From an uncultured Eggerthellaceae bacterium (GTDB taxonomy: Bacteria; Actinomycetota; Coriobacteriia; Coriobacteriales; Eggerthellaceae): a stretch of DNA of 6,920 nucleotides. Every line of letters begins with the position of its first letter. Within the stretch, counting starts at the first letter, position 1. A program made the position numbers and the translations under genes. A model generated the notes under the pieces. The model searched no databases. It had not been told where the DNA came from and saw nothing but the letters and a program-made list of their open reading frames with translations. Location of the stretch: the NCBI GenBank assembly GCA_946626265.1, contig CAMOUE010000121.1, forward strand, positions 1-6,920, read 5' to 3'. Shown one piece after another: positions 1 through 5,943 of this stretch.

Positions 1-177
1 CACGCAAACGGGCTGTTCGGGGCATGTCCCATGGACTCGAGCCAATGGGGTGGAAGCTCTATGTCAAACCGCCGTTGACCTTTGTCCCTTTTCAGGACGC
101 CTCGATTTTGGGCCACCATGGCGCCTGCGAGGTCACAAGGAGCCGGCTGCACTTCGAGACGGGCCCCCGTCGCGTCT
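1..177. other. Left flank downstream of the phosphatase gene, no confident gene
   Basis: No gene can be supported here. Two frames stay open and are recorded as weak possibilities. On the minus strand an ATG at 117-119 opens a frame that runs off the left edge; it starts MVAQNRGVLKRDKG and has only a poor AGG ribosome-binding match. On the plus strand, frame 3 enters from the left edge and stops just inside the end of the phosphatase gene; it includes MGWKLYVKPPLTFVPF. Neither resembles a family I know. The minus frame has less G/C at third positions than the real genes of the window. This is either spacer or the edge of a neighbouring gene. Confidence 0.3.
158..171 (-). terminator. Possible weak terminator hairpin after the phosphatase gene
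   Basis: A GACGG/CCGTC inverted repeat with a four-base loop lies about 6 bases past the stop codon of the minus-strand phosphatase gene. It is GC-rich, but no U-tract follows it in the transcript direction, so it does not meet the usual definition of an intrinsic terminator. It may be a 3'-end stabilising hairpin or chance in GC-rich DNA. Confidence 0.2.
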
Positions 178-2802
178 TTACCAGCCCTTCTTGAACGTCA
201 AGACGTTCGAACCGGCGTCGCGCCTGTAGGACATCTCGTCGACCGAGTTCTTGGCCATGAGAATGCCCAGTCCGCCGATGGGAACCTCGGCGATATCGTC
301 GGGTGTCACGGCGTCGGGCTTCTCGAGCGGGTTGTACGGTACGCCGTCGTCGGCGATCTCGACCGTCAGCGCCGGTGGGTTCGACTCGTACACGAAGCTG
401 ATGCGCACTTCGCCGGGGTCCTCCGGCGTGGCTTCGGGGTACGCGTAATGGCAGACGTTGACGAACAGCTCTTCCGCGGCGATGTCGAGCGGGTTGTACG
501 CCGACTTGGGCGCATTGCGGCGGTGCAGCTCCTCGTGGATGAAGTTCCTCACGTGGATGAGCTGCGTGTCGACGGCTTTCAGAATCATGATGGCGCGCCG
601 CTCGGGGGGAACTCCGTACTTGAGGCACAGCATCGTGATGTCATCGGACTGCTCGGCGTCCAAGGTGAAATCAGTCAACGCGCGACGCACGCCGACGCCG
701 ATCGAGCGCGGGTTCATGGAGGCGTATTCGTACAGCGTCTCCTCGAGCCGATCTTCGCCGAACAGGGTATCGTCCGTGTCCATCGCCTCGGTCACGCCGT
801 CGGTGTACAGGTAGAGCACGTCGCCGGTCTCGAGCTGCATGCAGCGCGATTGGTACGGCATCTCGTCGAAGAGCCCGAGCGGCAAGCCCGTCGCGCCGCG
901 GATCCACTCCCACGTGCCGTCGTGCAGGACGAGGGGCGGGTTGTGGCCCGCGTTCACGTAACAGAGCTCGCCCGTCTCGTAATCCAGCAGGCATGCGAGA
1001 ACGGTGACGAACATGCCCGCATCGTTGCCGATGCACAGTTGGTGGTTGGCGGCGGCGATGGCGTCGCTCAAGTTCAACCCCATTTCCATATAGTTTCTGA
1101 TCTGGGTTTTCGCGGTCATCATGAACAGCGCTGCAGGGATGCCCTTGCCCGACACGTCCGCAATGACGAATCCGAGCTTGTGGTCTTCGACGAGGAAGAA
1201 GTCGTAGAAATCCCCGCCGACTTCCTTGGCTGTCTTCATGCTGGCATAGACGTCGAACCGGTCGATGTCGGGAAACGGCGGGAACTCGCGCGGCAAGGCG
1301 GATTCCTGGATGGCCTTCGCCGTGGCGAGTTCGCGGGCGTTGCGCTGCTCGGCCTCCGCGATAGAGTCCTTGAGCGCGGATACCGTCGTGTTGATGCCGG
1401 CGGAAAGCGAGGCGAACTCGCGGCTGTCCTGGATGACCACGCGTTCGTTCAGGTCGCCGCCCGTGATCTTCTTCAGAGAATCGTTCGCGTCGTCTATGCG
1501 CCGGATCACGAAGTTCCTGAGAAGGATGCCGGCCACGATTGCGGTGACTGCGATGAGCAGCAGGGCGAGCAACGCGACCGACGTCATGACGTAGGCCCTG
1601 TTGGCGAAGACCTGGTCGGGCGTGAGCAGGATTGCGATGTAGCCCGTTTTGCATCTATCGACGGCGAGGAACAGGAACTGCATGGTCGATGCACCCTCTG
1701 CGTCGACCTCCTCGATCACGGTTTGTCGCGGGGTGTCGTTGTTGTCGATTGCGAAGGCGAAGAACTCGTCTTTCGTCATGCCCGATTGCGACACGCCGAC
1801 CAGGTCCAGGAACGGTTGCCCGATGGGGTACTCGTCGCTGTCGCTCGCCGTGATCGTGGCCGATTCGTCCAAGAACACCACGACGCCGTCGACGGATTCC
1901 ATGTAGCCTTCGAGCAGGATGCCCGGGTCCGGATCGTCGTGCAATTCGACTTGCTTCGCGAGGTAGTCGATTTCGCTGAGCATCGAGGCGTTGGCGGCTT
2001 CCTGCTCTTGGATCGTCGTTAACGAGAAGATCGTCGAGCCTGCGAGCATGAACACGATGCTCGAGATGAGCGCCAGCCAGCTAGCGAACGTCCCCAGGAG
2101 CTTGCGGCTTGCCGTTCGGGTCGAGATGGAGCGTTCCGCGGTGTCGGCGATGCAGCAGAGCGCCACCATCGGCAAGATGTCCAAAACCATCTGGATGGCC
2201 ATTCCCTTCGGCCCGCCTAGAAGGTACTCCCTGATTCTTTCCAGGTTTTCGATTCCGCCATACGAGACGACGGTCCCGATGGCTACGAACATGCTGGCGG
2301 CGATCGACGTCAGAGCGCATATCGCCGCCATGCGGGCTACGCGCACGGCACCCCGTGGGTTGTTACGCAGCGCGACGTCGAACAACAGGCCGGAGAGGAC
2401 GCCGACGAGCATGAGCATGCCGAACGTGTTGATCGGCACCATGAAGTAGATCTCGTAGTAGTCGAGCGGGAGGAATGTGGCGTGGGCGAATACCACCGCC
2501 CCCGAATACAGGCCCAGGAACCCGCCCATGATCGGCCCGAAAAGCAGGCTGCCCATGACGAGCGGCGCCAAGAGGAGCATGAGGTAGACCGGCTTGTCGT
2601 CGACGATGCCGATGCTCCAGAACCCGAGCTCCGCGAACGACATGGCCGCGATGCTCGCCAAGACGAGTATGAGCATGGCGATGCGCACGGCGACGGGCCG
2701 CGAGGCCATGCGTCCCCAGGCTCTGGTCGAAAGTCCCTGCAGCGGCCCTTTGCCGTCGGATGCGCGCGTCGCGGTGTTGCGGGTGGTCGCCGTGCTGTCC
2801 AT
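178..2802 (-). CDS. Membrane-bound SpoIIE/PP2C-family Ser/Thr phosphatase with sensor, HAMP and C-terminal RsbW-like ATPase domain
   Basis: This 874-residue protein probably senses a signal at the membrane and dephosphorylates an STAS anti-anti-sigma partner. Residues 1-36 are a polar N-terminus. About seven hydrophobic segments lie between residues 40 and 263, then an acidic extracytoplasmic loop (about 264-400) and a last membrane helix (402-428). HAMP follows (about 429-480), then a helical linker with AKAIQESALP (495-504). The SpoIIE/PP2C domain (about 510-730) keeps its metal-site motifs: EVGGDFYD (527-534), ADVSGKG (548-554), TDGVTE (667-672) and SDDIT (719-723). A GHKL ATPase domain (about 735-872) has an N-box EELFVNVCHYAY (777-788), DDG (818-820) and GGLGILM (843-849). 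The start at 2802 is chosen for its GGGAGG ribosome-binding site. An ATG at 2892 would add 30 residues, but these are rich in rare codons (AGA, ATA, CGA) and look non-coding. No STAS or sigma gene is visible nearby. The biochemical class is well supported; partner and signal are unknown. Confidence 0.93.
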   Translation of the reverse strand: MDSTATTRNTATRASDGKGPLQGLSTRAWGRMASRPVAVRIAMLILVLASIAAMSFAELGFWSIGIVDDKPVYLMLLLAPLVMGSLLFGPIMGGFLGLYSGAVVFAHATFLPLDYYEIYFMVPINTFGMLMLVGVLSGLLFDVALRNNPRGAVRVARMAAICALTSIAASMFVAIGTVVSYGGIENLERIREYLLGGPKGMAIQMVLDILPMVALCCIADTAERSISTRTASRKLLGTFASWLALISSIVFMLAGSTIFSLTTIQEQEAANASMLSEIDYLAKQVELHDDPDPGILLEGYMESVDGVVVFLDESATITASDSDEYPIGQPFLDLVGVSQSGMTKDEFFAFAIDNNDTPRQTVIEEVDAEGASTMQFLFLAVDRCKTGYIAILLTPDQVFANRAYVMTSVALLALLLIAVTAIVAGILLRNFVIRRIDDANDSLKKITGGDLNERVVIQDSREFASLSAGINTTVSALKDSIAEAEQRNARELATAKAIQESALPREFPPFPDIDRFDVYASMKTAKEVGGDFYDFFLVEDHKLGFVIADVSGKGIPAALFMMTAKTQIRNYMEMGLNLSDAIAAANHQLCIGNDAGMFVTVLACLLDYETGELCYVNAGHNPPLVLHDGTWEWIRGATGLPLGLFDEMPYQSRCMQLETGDVLYLYTDGVTEAMDTDDTLFGEDRLEETLYEYASMNPRSIGVGVRRALTDFTLDAEQSDDITMLCLKYGVPPERRAIMILKAVDTQLIHVRNFIHEELHRRNAPKSAYNPLDIAAEELFVNVCHYAYPEATPEDPGEVRISFVYESNPPALTVEIADDGVPYNPLEKPDAVTPDDIAEVPIGGLGILMAKNSVDEMSYRRDAGSNVLTFKKGW

Positions 2803-2805
2803 ACG

Positions 2806-2811
2806 CCTCCC
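2806..2811 (-). promoter_or_regulatory. Ribosome-binding site deciding the phosphatase start
   Basis: GGGAGG on the minus strand lies 3 bases before the ATG at 2800-2802. The spacing is short but the match is strong. It supports this start over the upstream in-frame ATG at 2890-2892, which has only GAAGG in front of it. Confidence 0.6.
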
Positions 2812-2838
2812 GTCGGTTCGTGCCTTGGCCTCGGATAT

Positions 2839-2876
2839 CGTTCTAATGCCTATGATACGACAGGTTGACCGCCTTT
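2839..2876 (-). promoter_or_regulatory. Candidate promoter region of the phosphatase gene
   Basis: The leader between the pckA terminator and the phosphatase start contains minus-strand TATCAT and, slightly downstream, TAGAAC. TAGAAC sits 17 bases after TCAACC, which gives 3 of 6 matches at -35 and 4 of 6 at -10 to the vegetative consensus. The match is weak. It is listed because a terminator lies just upstream, so a promoter is expected here. Confidence 0.22.
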
Positions 2877-2903
2877 CGGCGCTTCCGCGCATCGTTGCCT
2901 TCA

Positions 2904-2942
2904 GATAAGAAAGGCGGGCGCCCCGGCTTGGAGCGCCCGCCT
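2904..2942 (-). terminator. Intrinsic terminator of pckA
   Basis: A perfect 10-bp inverted repeat (AGGCGGGCGC at 2912-2921, GCGCCCGCCT at 2933-2942) encloses an 11-base loop. On the minus strand the stem is followed by TTTCTTATCT, a moderate U-tract. It starts about 35 bases past the pckA stop codon, a classic Rho-independent arrangement. It separates pckA from the phosphatase gene on the same strand, so the two are probably independent transcription units. Confidence 0.88.
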
Positions 2943-2976
2943 CGTGTCTCTTGCGAAATCAGCTCGTGCGACTTGC

Positions 2977-4590
2977 CTACAGCTGCGGACCGGCGGCGAC
3001 GAGCGCCTTGCCCTCGTCGTTGGTCTGGTACTTCACGAAGTTCTTCACGAAGCGCTCGGCCAGGTCGCGGGCCTTCTCGTCCCACTCGGCGGGATCGGCG
3101 TACGTGTCGCGCGGGTCGAGGATCGCGGGGTCGACGCCGGGCAGCTCGGTGGGAACCTCGAATCCGAACAGCGGAATGGTCTTCGTCGGGGCCTTCAGCA
3201 CGTCGCCGCTCAGGATGGCGTCGATGATGCCGCGCGTGTCCTTGATGGAGATGCGCTTGCCGGTGCCGTTCCAGCCGGTGTTCACCAGGTACGCCTTCGC
3301 GCCGGACTGCTCCATGCGCTTCACGAGCTCCTCGCCGTACTTGGTCGGGTGCAGCTCGAGGAACGCCTGGCCGAAGCAGGCGCTGAACGTCGGCGTGGGC
3401 TCGACGATGCCGCGCTCCGTGCCGGCGAGCTTGGCGGTGAAGCCGGAGAGGAAGTAGTACTTCGTCTGCTCGGGGGTGAGGATGGAGACCGGGGGCAGGA
3501 CGCCGAACGCGTCGGCCGACAGGAAGATCACGTTCTCGGCAGCCGGGCCGGACGAGGTCGGGCGGACGTTCTTCACGATCTTCTCGATGTGCTCGATCGG
3601 GTAGCTCACGCGCGTGTTCTCGGTGACGCTCTTGTCGGCGAAGTCGAGTTTGCCGTCCTCGTCGCAGGTCACGTTCTCGAGCAGGGCGTTGCGCTTGATG
3701 GCGTTGTAGATATCGGGCTCGGATTCCTTGTCGAGGTTGATGACCTTCGCGTAGCAGCCGCCCTCGAAGTTGAAGACGCCGTTGTCGTCCCAGCCGTGCT
3801 CGTCATCGCCGATGAGCAGGCGCTTCGGGTCCGTCGACAGCGTGGTCTTGCCTGTGCCGGAAAGGCCGAAGAAGATGGCCGTGTGCTCGCCGTTCATGTC
3901 GGTGTTGGCCGAGCAGTGCATGGCGGCGATGCCGCGCAGCGGCAGATAGTAGTTCATCATGGAGAACAGGCCCTTCTTCATCTCGCCACCGTACCAGGTG
4001 TTGATGATGACCTGCTCCTTGCTCGTGACGTTGAAGGCTGCGACGGTCTCGGAGTTCAGGCCGTAGTCCTTGTAGTTCTCGACCTTGGCCTTAGACGCGT
4101 TGTAGCAGACGAAGTCGGGCTCGAAGGTCTCGAGCTCCTCGTCGGTCGGGACGATGAACATGTTCTTGATGAAGTGGGCCTGCCAGGCGACCTCGAGGAT
4201 GAAGCGGACGGCGAGGCGGGAATCGGCGTTGGCGCCGCAGAAGCAGTCGACGACGAACAGGCGCTTGCCGGACAGCTGCTTGGTCGCGATGTCCTTCATG
4301 GCCGCCCAGGTTTCCTCGGTCATGACATGGTTGTCGTTGGGGTACTCGTCGGTCGTCCACCAGACGGTGTCCTTGGAGTTCTCGTCCATGACGATGTACT
4401 TGTCCTTGGGGGAGCGGCCCGTGTAGATGCCGGTCATAACGTTGACGGCGCCCAGCTCGGTCAGCTGGCCCTTGTCGTAGCCGGTCAGCTCGGGTTTCAT
4501 CTCCTCTTCAAAAAGGAACTCGTACGAGGGGTTGTAGACGATTTCCTTGACGTCGGTAATACCATACGCGCTCAGATCGGGGATAGCCAT
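2977..4590 (-). CDS. pckA: Phosphoenolpyruvate carboxykinase (ATP)
   Basis: This cytosolic enzyme interconverts oxaloacetate plus ATP with PEP, CO2 and ADP. It serves gluconeogenesis or, in fermenting anaerobes, CO2-fixing ATP formation. At 537 residues it is the usual length for the ATP-dependent family (E. coli about 540). Diagnostic motifs are intact: GRSPKDK (58-64) for substrate binding, EMKKGLFSMMNYYLPLRG (203-220) and H225 at the metal site, the P-loop GLSGTGKTTL (242-251), the kinase-2 type LIGDDEHGW (259-267), and SGFTAKLAGTE (382-392). The start at 4590 follows AAAGG with a 6-base spacing and gives the family's normal N-terminus; an in-frame ATG at 4653 would add 21 residues from the AT-rich promoter region. 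It is transcribed away from ribF and has its own terminator. Nothing in the protein looks unusual. Confidence 0.98.
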   Translation of the reverse strand: MAIPDLSAYGITDVKEIVYNPSYEFLFEEEMKPELTGYDKGQLTELGAVNVMTGIYTGRSPKDKYIVMDENSKDTVWWTTDEYPNDNHVMTEETWAAMKDIATKQLSGKRLFVVDCFCGANADSRLAVRFILEVAWQAHFIKNMFIVPTDEELETFEPDFVCYNASKAKVENYKDYGLNSETVAAFNVTSKEQVIINTWYGGEMKKGLFSMMNYYLPLRGIAAMHCSANTDMNGEHTAIFFGLSGTGKTTLSTDPKRLLIGDDEHGWDDNGVFNFEGGCYAKVINLDKESEPDIYNAIKRNALLENVTCDEDGKLDFADKSVTENTRVSYPIEHIEKIVKNVRPTSSGPAAENVIFLSADAFGVLPPVSILTPEQTKYYFLSGFTAKLAGTERGIVEPTPTFSACFGQAFLELHPTKYGEELVKRMEQSGAKAYLVNTGWNGTGKRISIKDTRGIIDAILSGDVLKAPTKTIPLFGFEVPTELPGVDPAILDPRDTYADPAEWDEKARDLAERFVKNFVKYQTNDEGKALVAAGPQL

Positions 4591-4594
4591 GTCA

Positions 4595-4601
4595 CACCTT
4601 T
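4595..4601 (-). promoter_or_regulatory. Ribosome-binding site of pckA
   Basis: AAAGGTG on the minus strand, with the AAAGG core 6 bases before the ATG at 4588-4590. It supports the 537-residue form of PckA over the longer reading frame. Confidence 0.65.
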
Positions 4602-4631
4602 CACTTGCAGTACCGTTTGGCTCAATGGTGC

Positions 4632-4660
4632 TAATAATAACCGTCCCAATCAAATATAGG
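4632..4660 (-). promoter_or_regulatory. AT-rich promoter island upstream of pckA
   Basis: This short AT-rich stretch stands out in a GC-rich region 40-70 bases before the pckA start. On the minus strand it contains two -10-like hexamers, TATATT (plus coordinates 4653-4658) and TATTAT (4634-4639). Neither has a good -35 box at 16-18 bases, so the exact start point cannot be chosen. A role as the pckA promoter is inferred from position and composition. Confidence 0.4.
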
Positions 4661-4676
4661 TAGACGGATATCGACT

Positions 4677-4692
4677 CGTTTCGGCCGAATCG
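4677..4692. promoter_or_regulatory. Imperfect 16-bp palindrome, candidate operator
   Basis: A perfect 10-bp palindrome, TTCGGCCGAA (4680-4689), extends to 16 bp with one mismatched pair on each side of the core. It lies in the divergent pckA/ribF spacer at about the -35 position of the TATATT hexamer on the pckA side, a place where a dimeric regulator could act. I cannot assign it to a known regulator family, and short GC-rich palindromes also arise by chance. Confidence 0.25.
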
Positions 4693-4796
4693 GGCAACGG
4701 GCTTTGAGACCTTGCGGTTACGGGCGCTTGCGAAACGGGAATCGCGGTCGCGCGTGTTTGTGGAGTGCCCGCATCACGGCTTCGGGAAAGGGGCGA

Positions 4797-4805
4797 TGTA
4801 TTAAA
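4797..4805 (+). promoter_or_regulatory. Candidate -10 region for ribF
   Basis: TGTATTAAA is the only AT-rich patch in the GC-rich 180 bases before ribF. TATTAA matches four to five positions of a -10 box and is preceded by TG, as in extended -10 promoters. No recognisable -35 box is present. If used, it gives a leader of about 60 bases. That leader contains a GCCCGC (4816-4821) / GCGGGC (4838-4843) inverted repeat but no FMN-riboswitch-like structure that I can see. Confidence 0.28.
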
Positions 4806-4870
4806 CTGGGGCGCAGCCCGCAAACGCGCGCATGCAGGCGGGCGGCCTGTGAACCGAGAGAGGAGCACGC

Positions 4871-5791
4871 ATGGCGATTTGCCGCGTCGATGAGTCGTTC
4901 GATTTCAGCTCGTTCGCCGGCGCATCGTGCGCGTTCGGCGTCTTCGACGGGCTGCATATCGGACACCAGTACCTCGTGCGGTGCGCCTTGGAGACGGCGG
5001 CGCAGTCGGACGGGCGCAGCATCGCGCTCACGTTCGACATAGACCCCGACGAGGTGTTCCATCCCGACCGGCTGAAGAAGCTCATGAGGAACGCCGATCG
5101 GCTCGAGGCGCTCGAGGGGTCGGGGGTCGACATGGTCGCAGTGCTCCCCTTCACGCGGGAGTTCTTCTCGCTTTCCCCCGAAGAGTTCCTGGCGACGACG
5201 TTTCCCGCCGGCGTGCCCGCGCACCTGCACGTGGGCGAGGACTTTCGGTTCGGCGCCAAGGCGGCCGGCACCGTCGAGACCCTGAAGGAGTGGGGCGAGC
5301 GGGCCGGGTGCCGCATCCACGCGCACGAGCTCGTGAGCTCCGACGGGGCGCCCATCACCGCCACGCGCATTCGCAAGCTCCTGCTCGCGTGCGACCTCGA
5401 TGAGGCGAACAGGCTCTTGGGGCGGCCGTACTACCTGTGCGAGACCGTTCAGCCCGGTCGCGGCGAGGGAGCGGATTTCGGGTTTGCGACGGCCAATCTC
5501 GTCGTGAAGCCCCACGACCGCGTGCTCGGGGAGGGCGTGTACGCCGCGTACGCCACCGTCGACGGCGTCCGCTTCAAGGCGGCCGCGTCGGTGGGCGTGT
5601 CCCCGACGTTCGAGGCGACGTCGACGGCCAACATGGAGGTGCACATCCTCGATTTCGAAGGCGATCTCGTCGGCAAGGCCGTGAAGGTCGAGTTCGTGAG
5701 ACATTTGCGTCCCATGATCAAGTTCGAGAGCGTCGACGAGCTCATCGCAACCGTGATGTCGAACATAGAATGGGTCCGCGAAAACCTCTAG
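4871..5791 (+). CDS. ribF: RibF-family bifunctional riboflavin kinase / FAD synthetase, divergent
   Basis: RibF proteins phosphorylate riboflavin to FMN and adenylylate FMN to FAD in the cytosol. The 306-residue length is normal for the bifunctional family. The N-terminal nucleotidyltransferase domain (about 1-185) carries GVFDGLHIGH (23-32), HVGEDFRFG (120-128) and ITATRIR (162-168), which corresponds to the usual ISSTRIR. The C-terminal flavokinase domain (about 186-306) has GFATAN (204-209), where the family has GFPTAN, then SVGVSPTF (240-247), MEVHILDFEGDL (255-266) with the presumed catalytic Glu256, and a final KFESVDELI (284-292). Thr207 and Asn209 are kept. The TFDPHP motif of most RibF proteins reads TFDIDP here (54-59). 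The ATG follows AGAGGAG at 6 bases. The changes suggest a paralogue or lineage-specific form; family membership is firm, but full activity of both domains is not certain. Confidence 0.88.
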   Translation: MAICRVDESFDFSSFAGASCAFGVFDGLHIGHQYLVRCALETAAQSDGRSIALTFDIDPDEVFHPDRLKKLMRNADRLEALEGSGVDMVAVLPFTREFFSLSPEEFLATTFPAGVPAHLHVGEDFRFGAKAAGTVETLKEWGERAGCRIHAHELVSSDGAPITATRIRKLLLACDLDEANRLLGRPYYLCETVQPGRGEGADFGFATANLVVKPHDRVLGEGVYAAYATVDGVRFKAAASVGVSPTFEATSTANMEVHILDFEGDLVGKAVKVEFVRHLRPMIKFESVDELIATVMSNIEWVRENL

Positions 5792-5811
5792 TCATCACGT
5801 CAGGGTTACGC

Positions 5812-5895
5812 TTGGAACAAAAAATCGACCGAGTAACGCAATAATGAAAGCTCAGAGCCACAACTCGGAGTTATCATATCTATTTGTCTGTAAGA
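5812..5895 (+). promoter_or_regulatory. AT-rich spacer with likely promoter for the carboxyltransferase gene
   Basis: The 152-base gap after ribF is markedly richer in A/T than its surroundings between about 5812 and 5895. It contains TTGGAA (5812-5817), AATAAT (5840-5845) and TATCAT (5872-5877) on the plus strand, but no pair has both good matches and canonical spacing. It also contains an inverted repeat, CCGAGT (5829-5834) / ACTCGG (5863-5868), and a 9-base palindrome, ACTCGGAGT (5863-5871). I see no typical terminator for ribF. The gap suggests that the following gene has its own promoter. Confidence 0.35.
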
Positions 5896-5932
5896 ATGGG
5901 CAAGGCGCGTTCCTCGAGGGGATGGGCGCCGC

Positions 5933-5939
5933 GGAGGAG
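5933..5939 (+). promoter_or_regulatory. Ribosome-binding site of the carboxyltransferase gene
   Basis: GGAGGAG, with the GGAGG core 6 bases before the ATG at 5944, is a near-ideal Shine-Dalgarno match. It fixes the start of a reading frame that is open to the right edge. Confidence 0.75.
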
Positions 5940-5943
5940 TTGT

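Noticed and set aside
20..86. TTGACA on the minus strand near the left edge as a promoter -35 box
   Set aside because: No -10-like hexamer occurs 16-18 bases downstream, so the match alone is not enough.
82..2022. A 646-residue plus-strand open frame opposite the phosphatase gene
   Set aside because: It is rich in Arg, Val, Asp and His without recognisable motifs and lies antisense to a gene with several intact conserved domains. Long antisense frames are expected where codons end mostly in G or C.
2803..2892. N-terminal extension of the phosphatase from the ATG at 2892
   Set aside because: The 30 extra codons include several rare ones and overlap the expected promoter region. The inner ATG at 2802 has the stronger ribosome-binding site.
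2944..4659. A 571-residue plus-strand open frame opposite pckA
   Set aside because: It covers the whole of an intact pckA on the other strand, starts inside the terminator flank and has low-complexity composition. It is a shadow of pckA codon bias, not a gene.
4697..4739. Three ACGGG repeats in the pckA/ribF spacer as an iteron-like array
   Set aside because: The copies are only 5-6 bases long and unevenly spaced (23 and 15 bases), which is easily chance in GC-rich DNA.
4718..5704. A 328-residue minus-strand open frame opposite ribF
   Set aside because: It is antisense to ribF, has no known motifs, and its composition (Arg, Leu, Glu, His) is that of a reversed high-GC gene.
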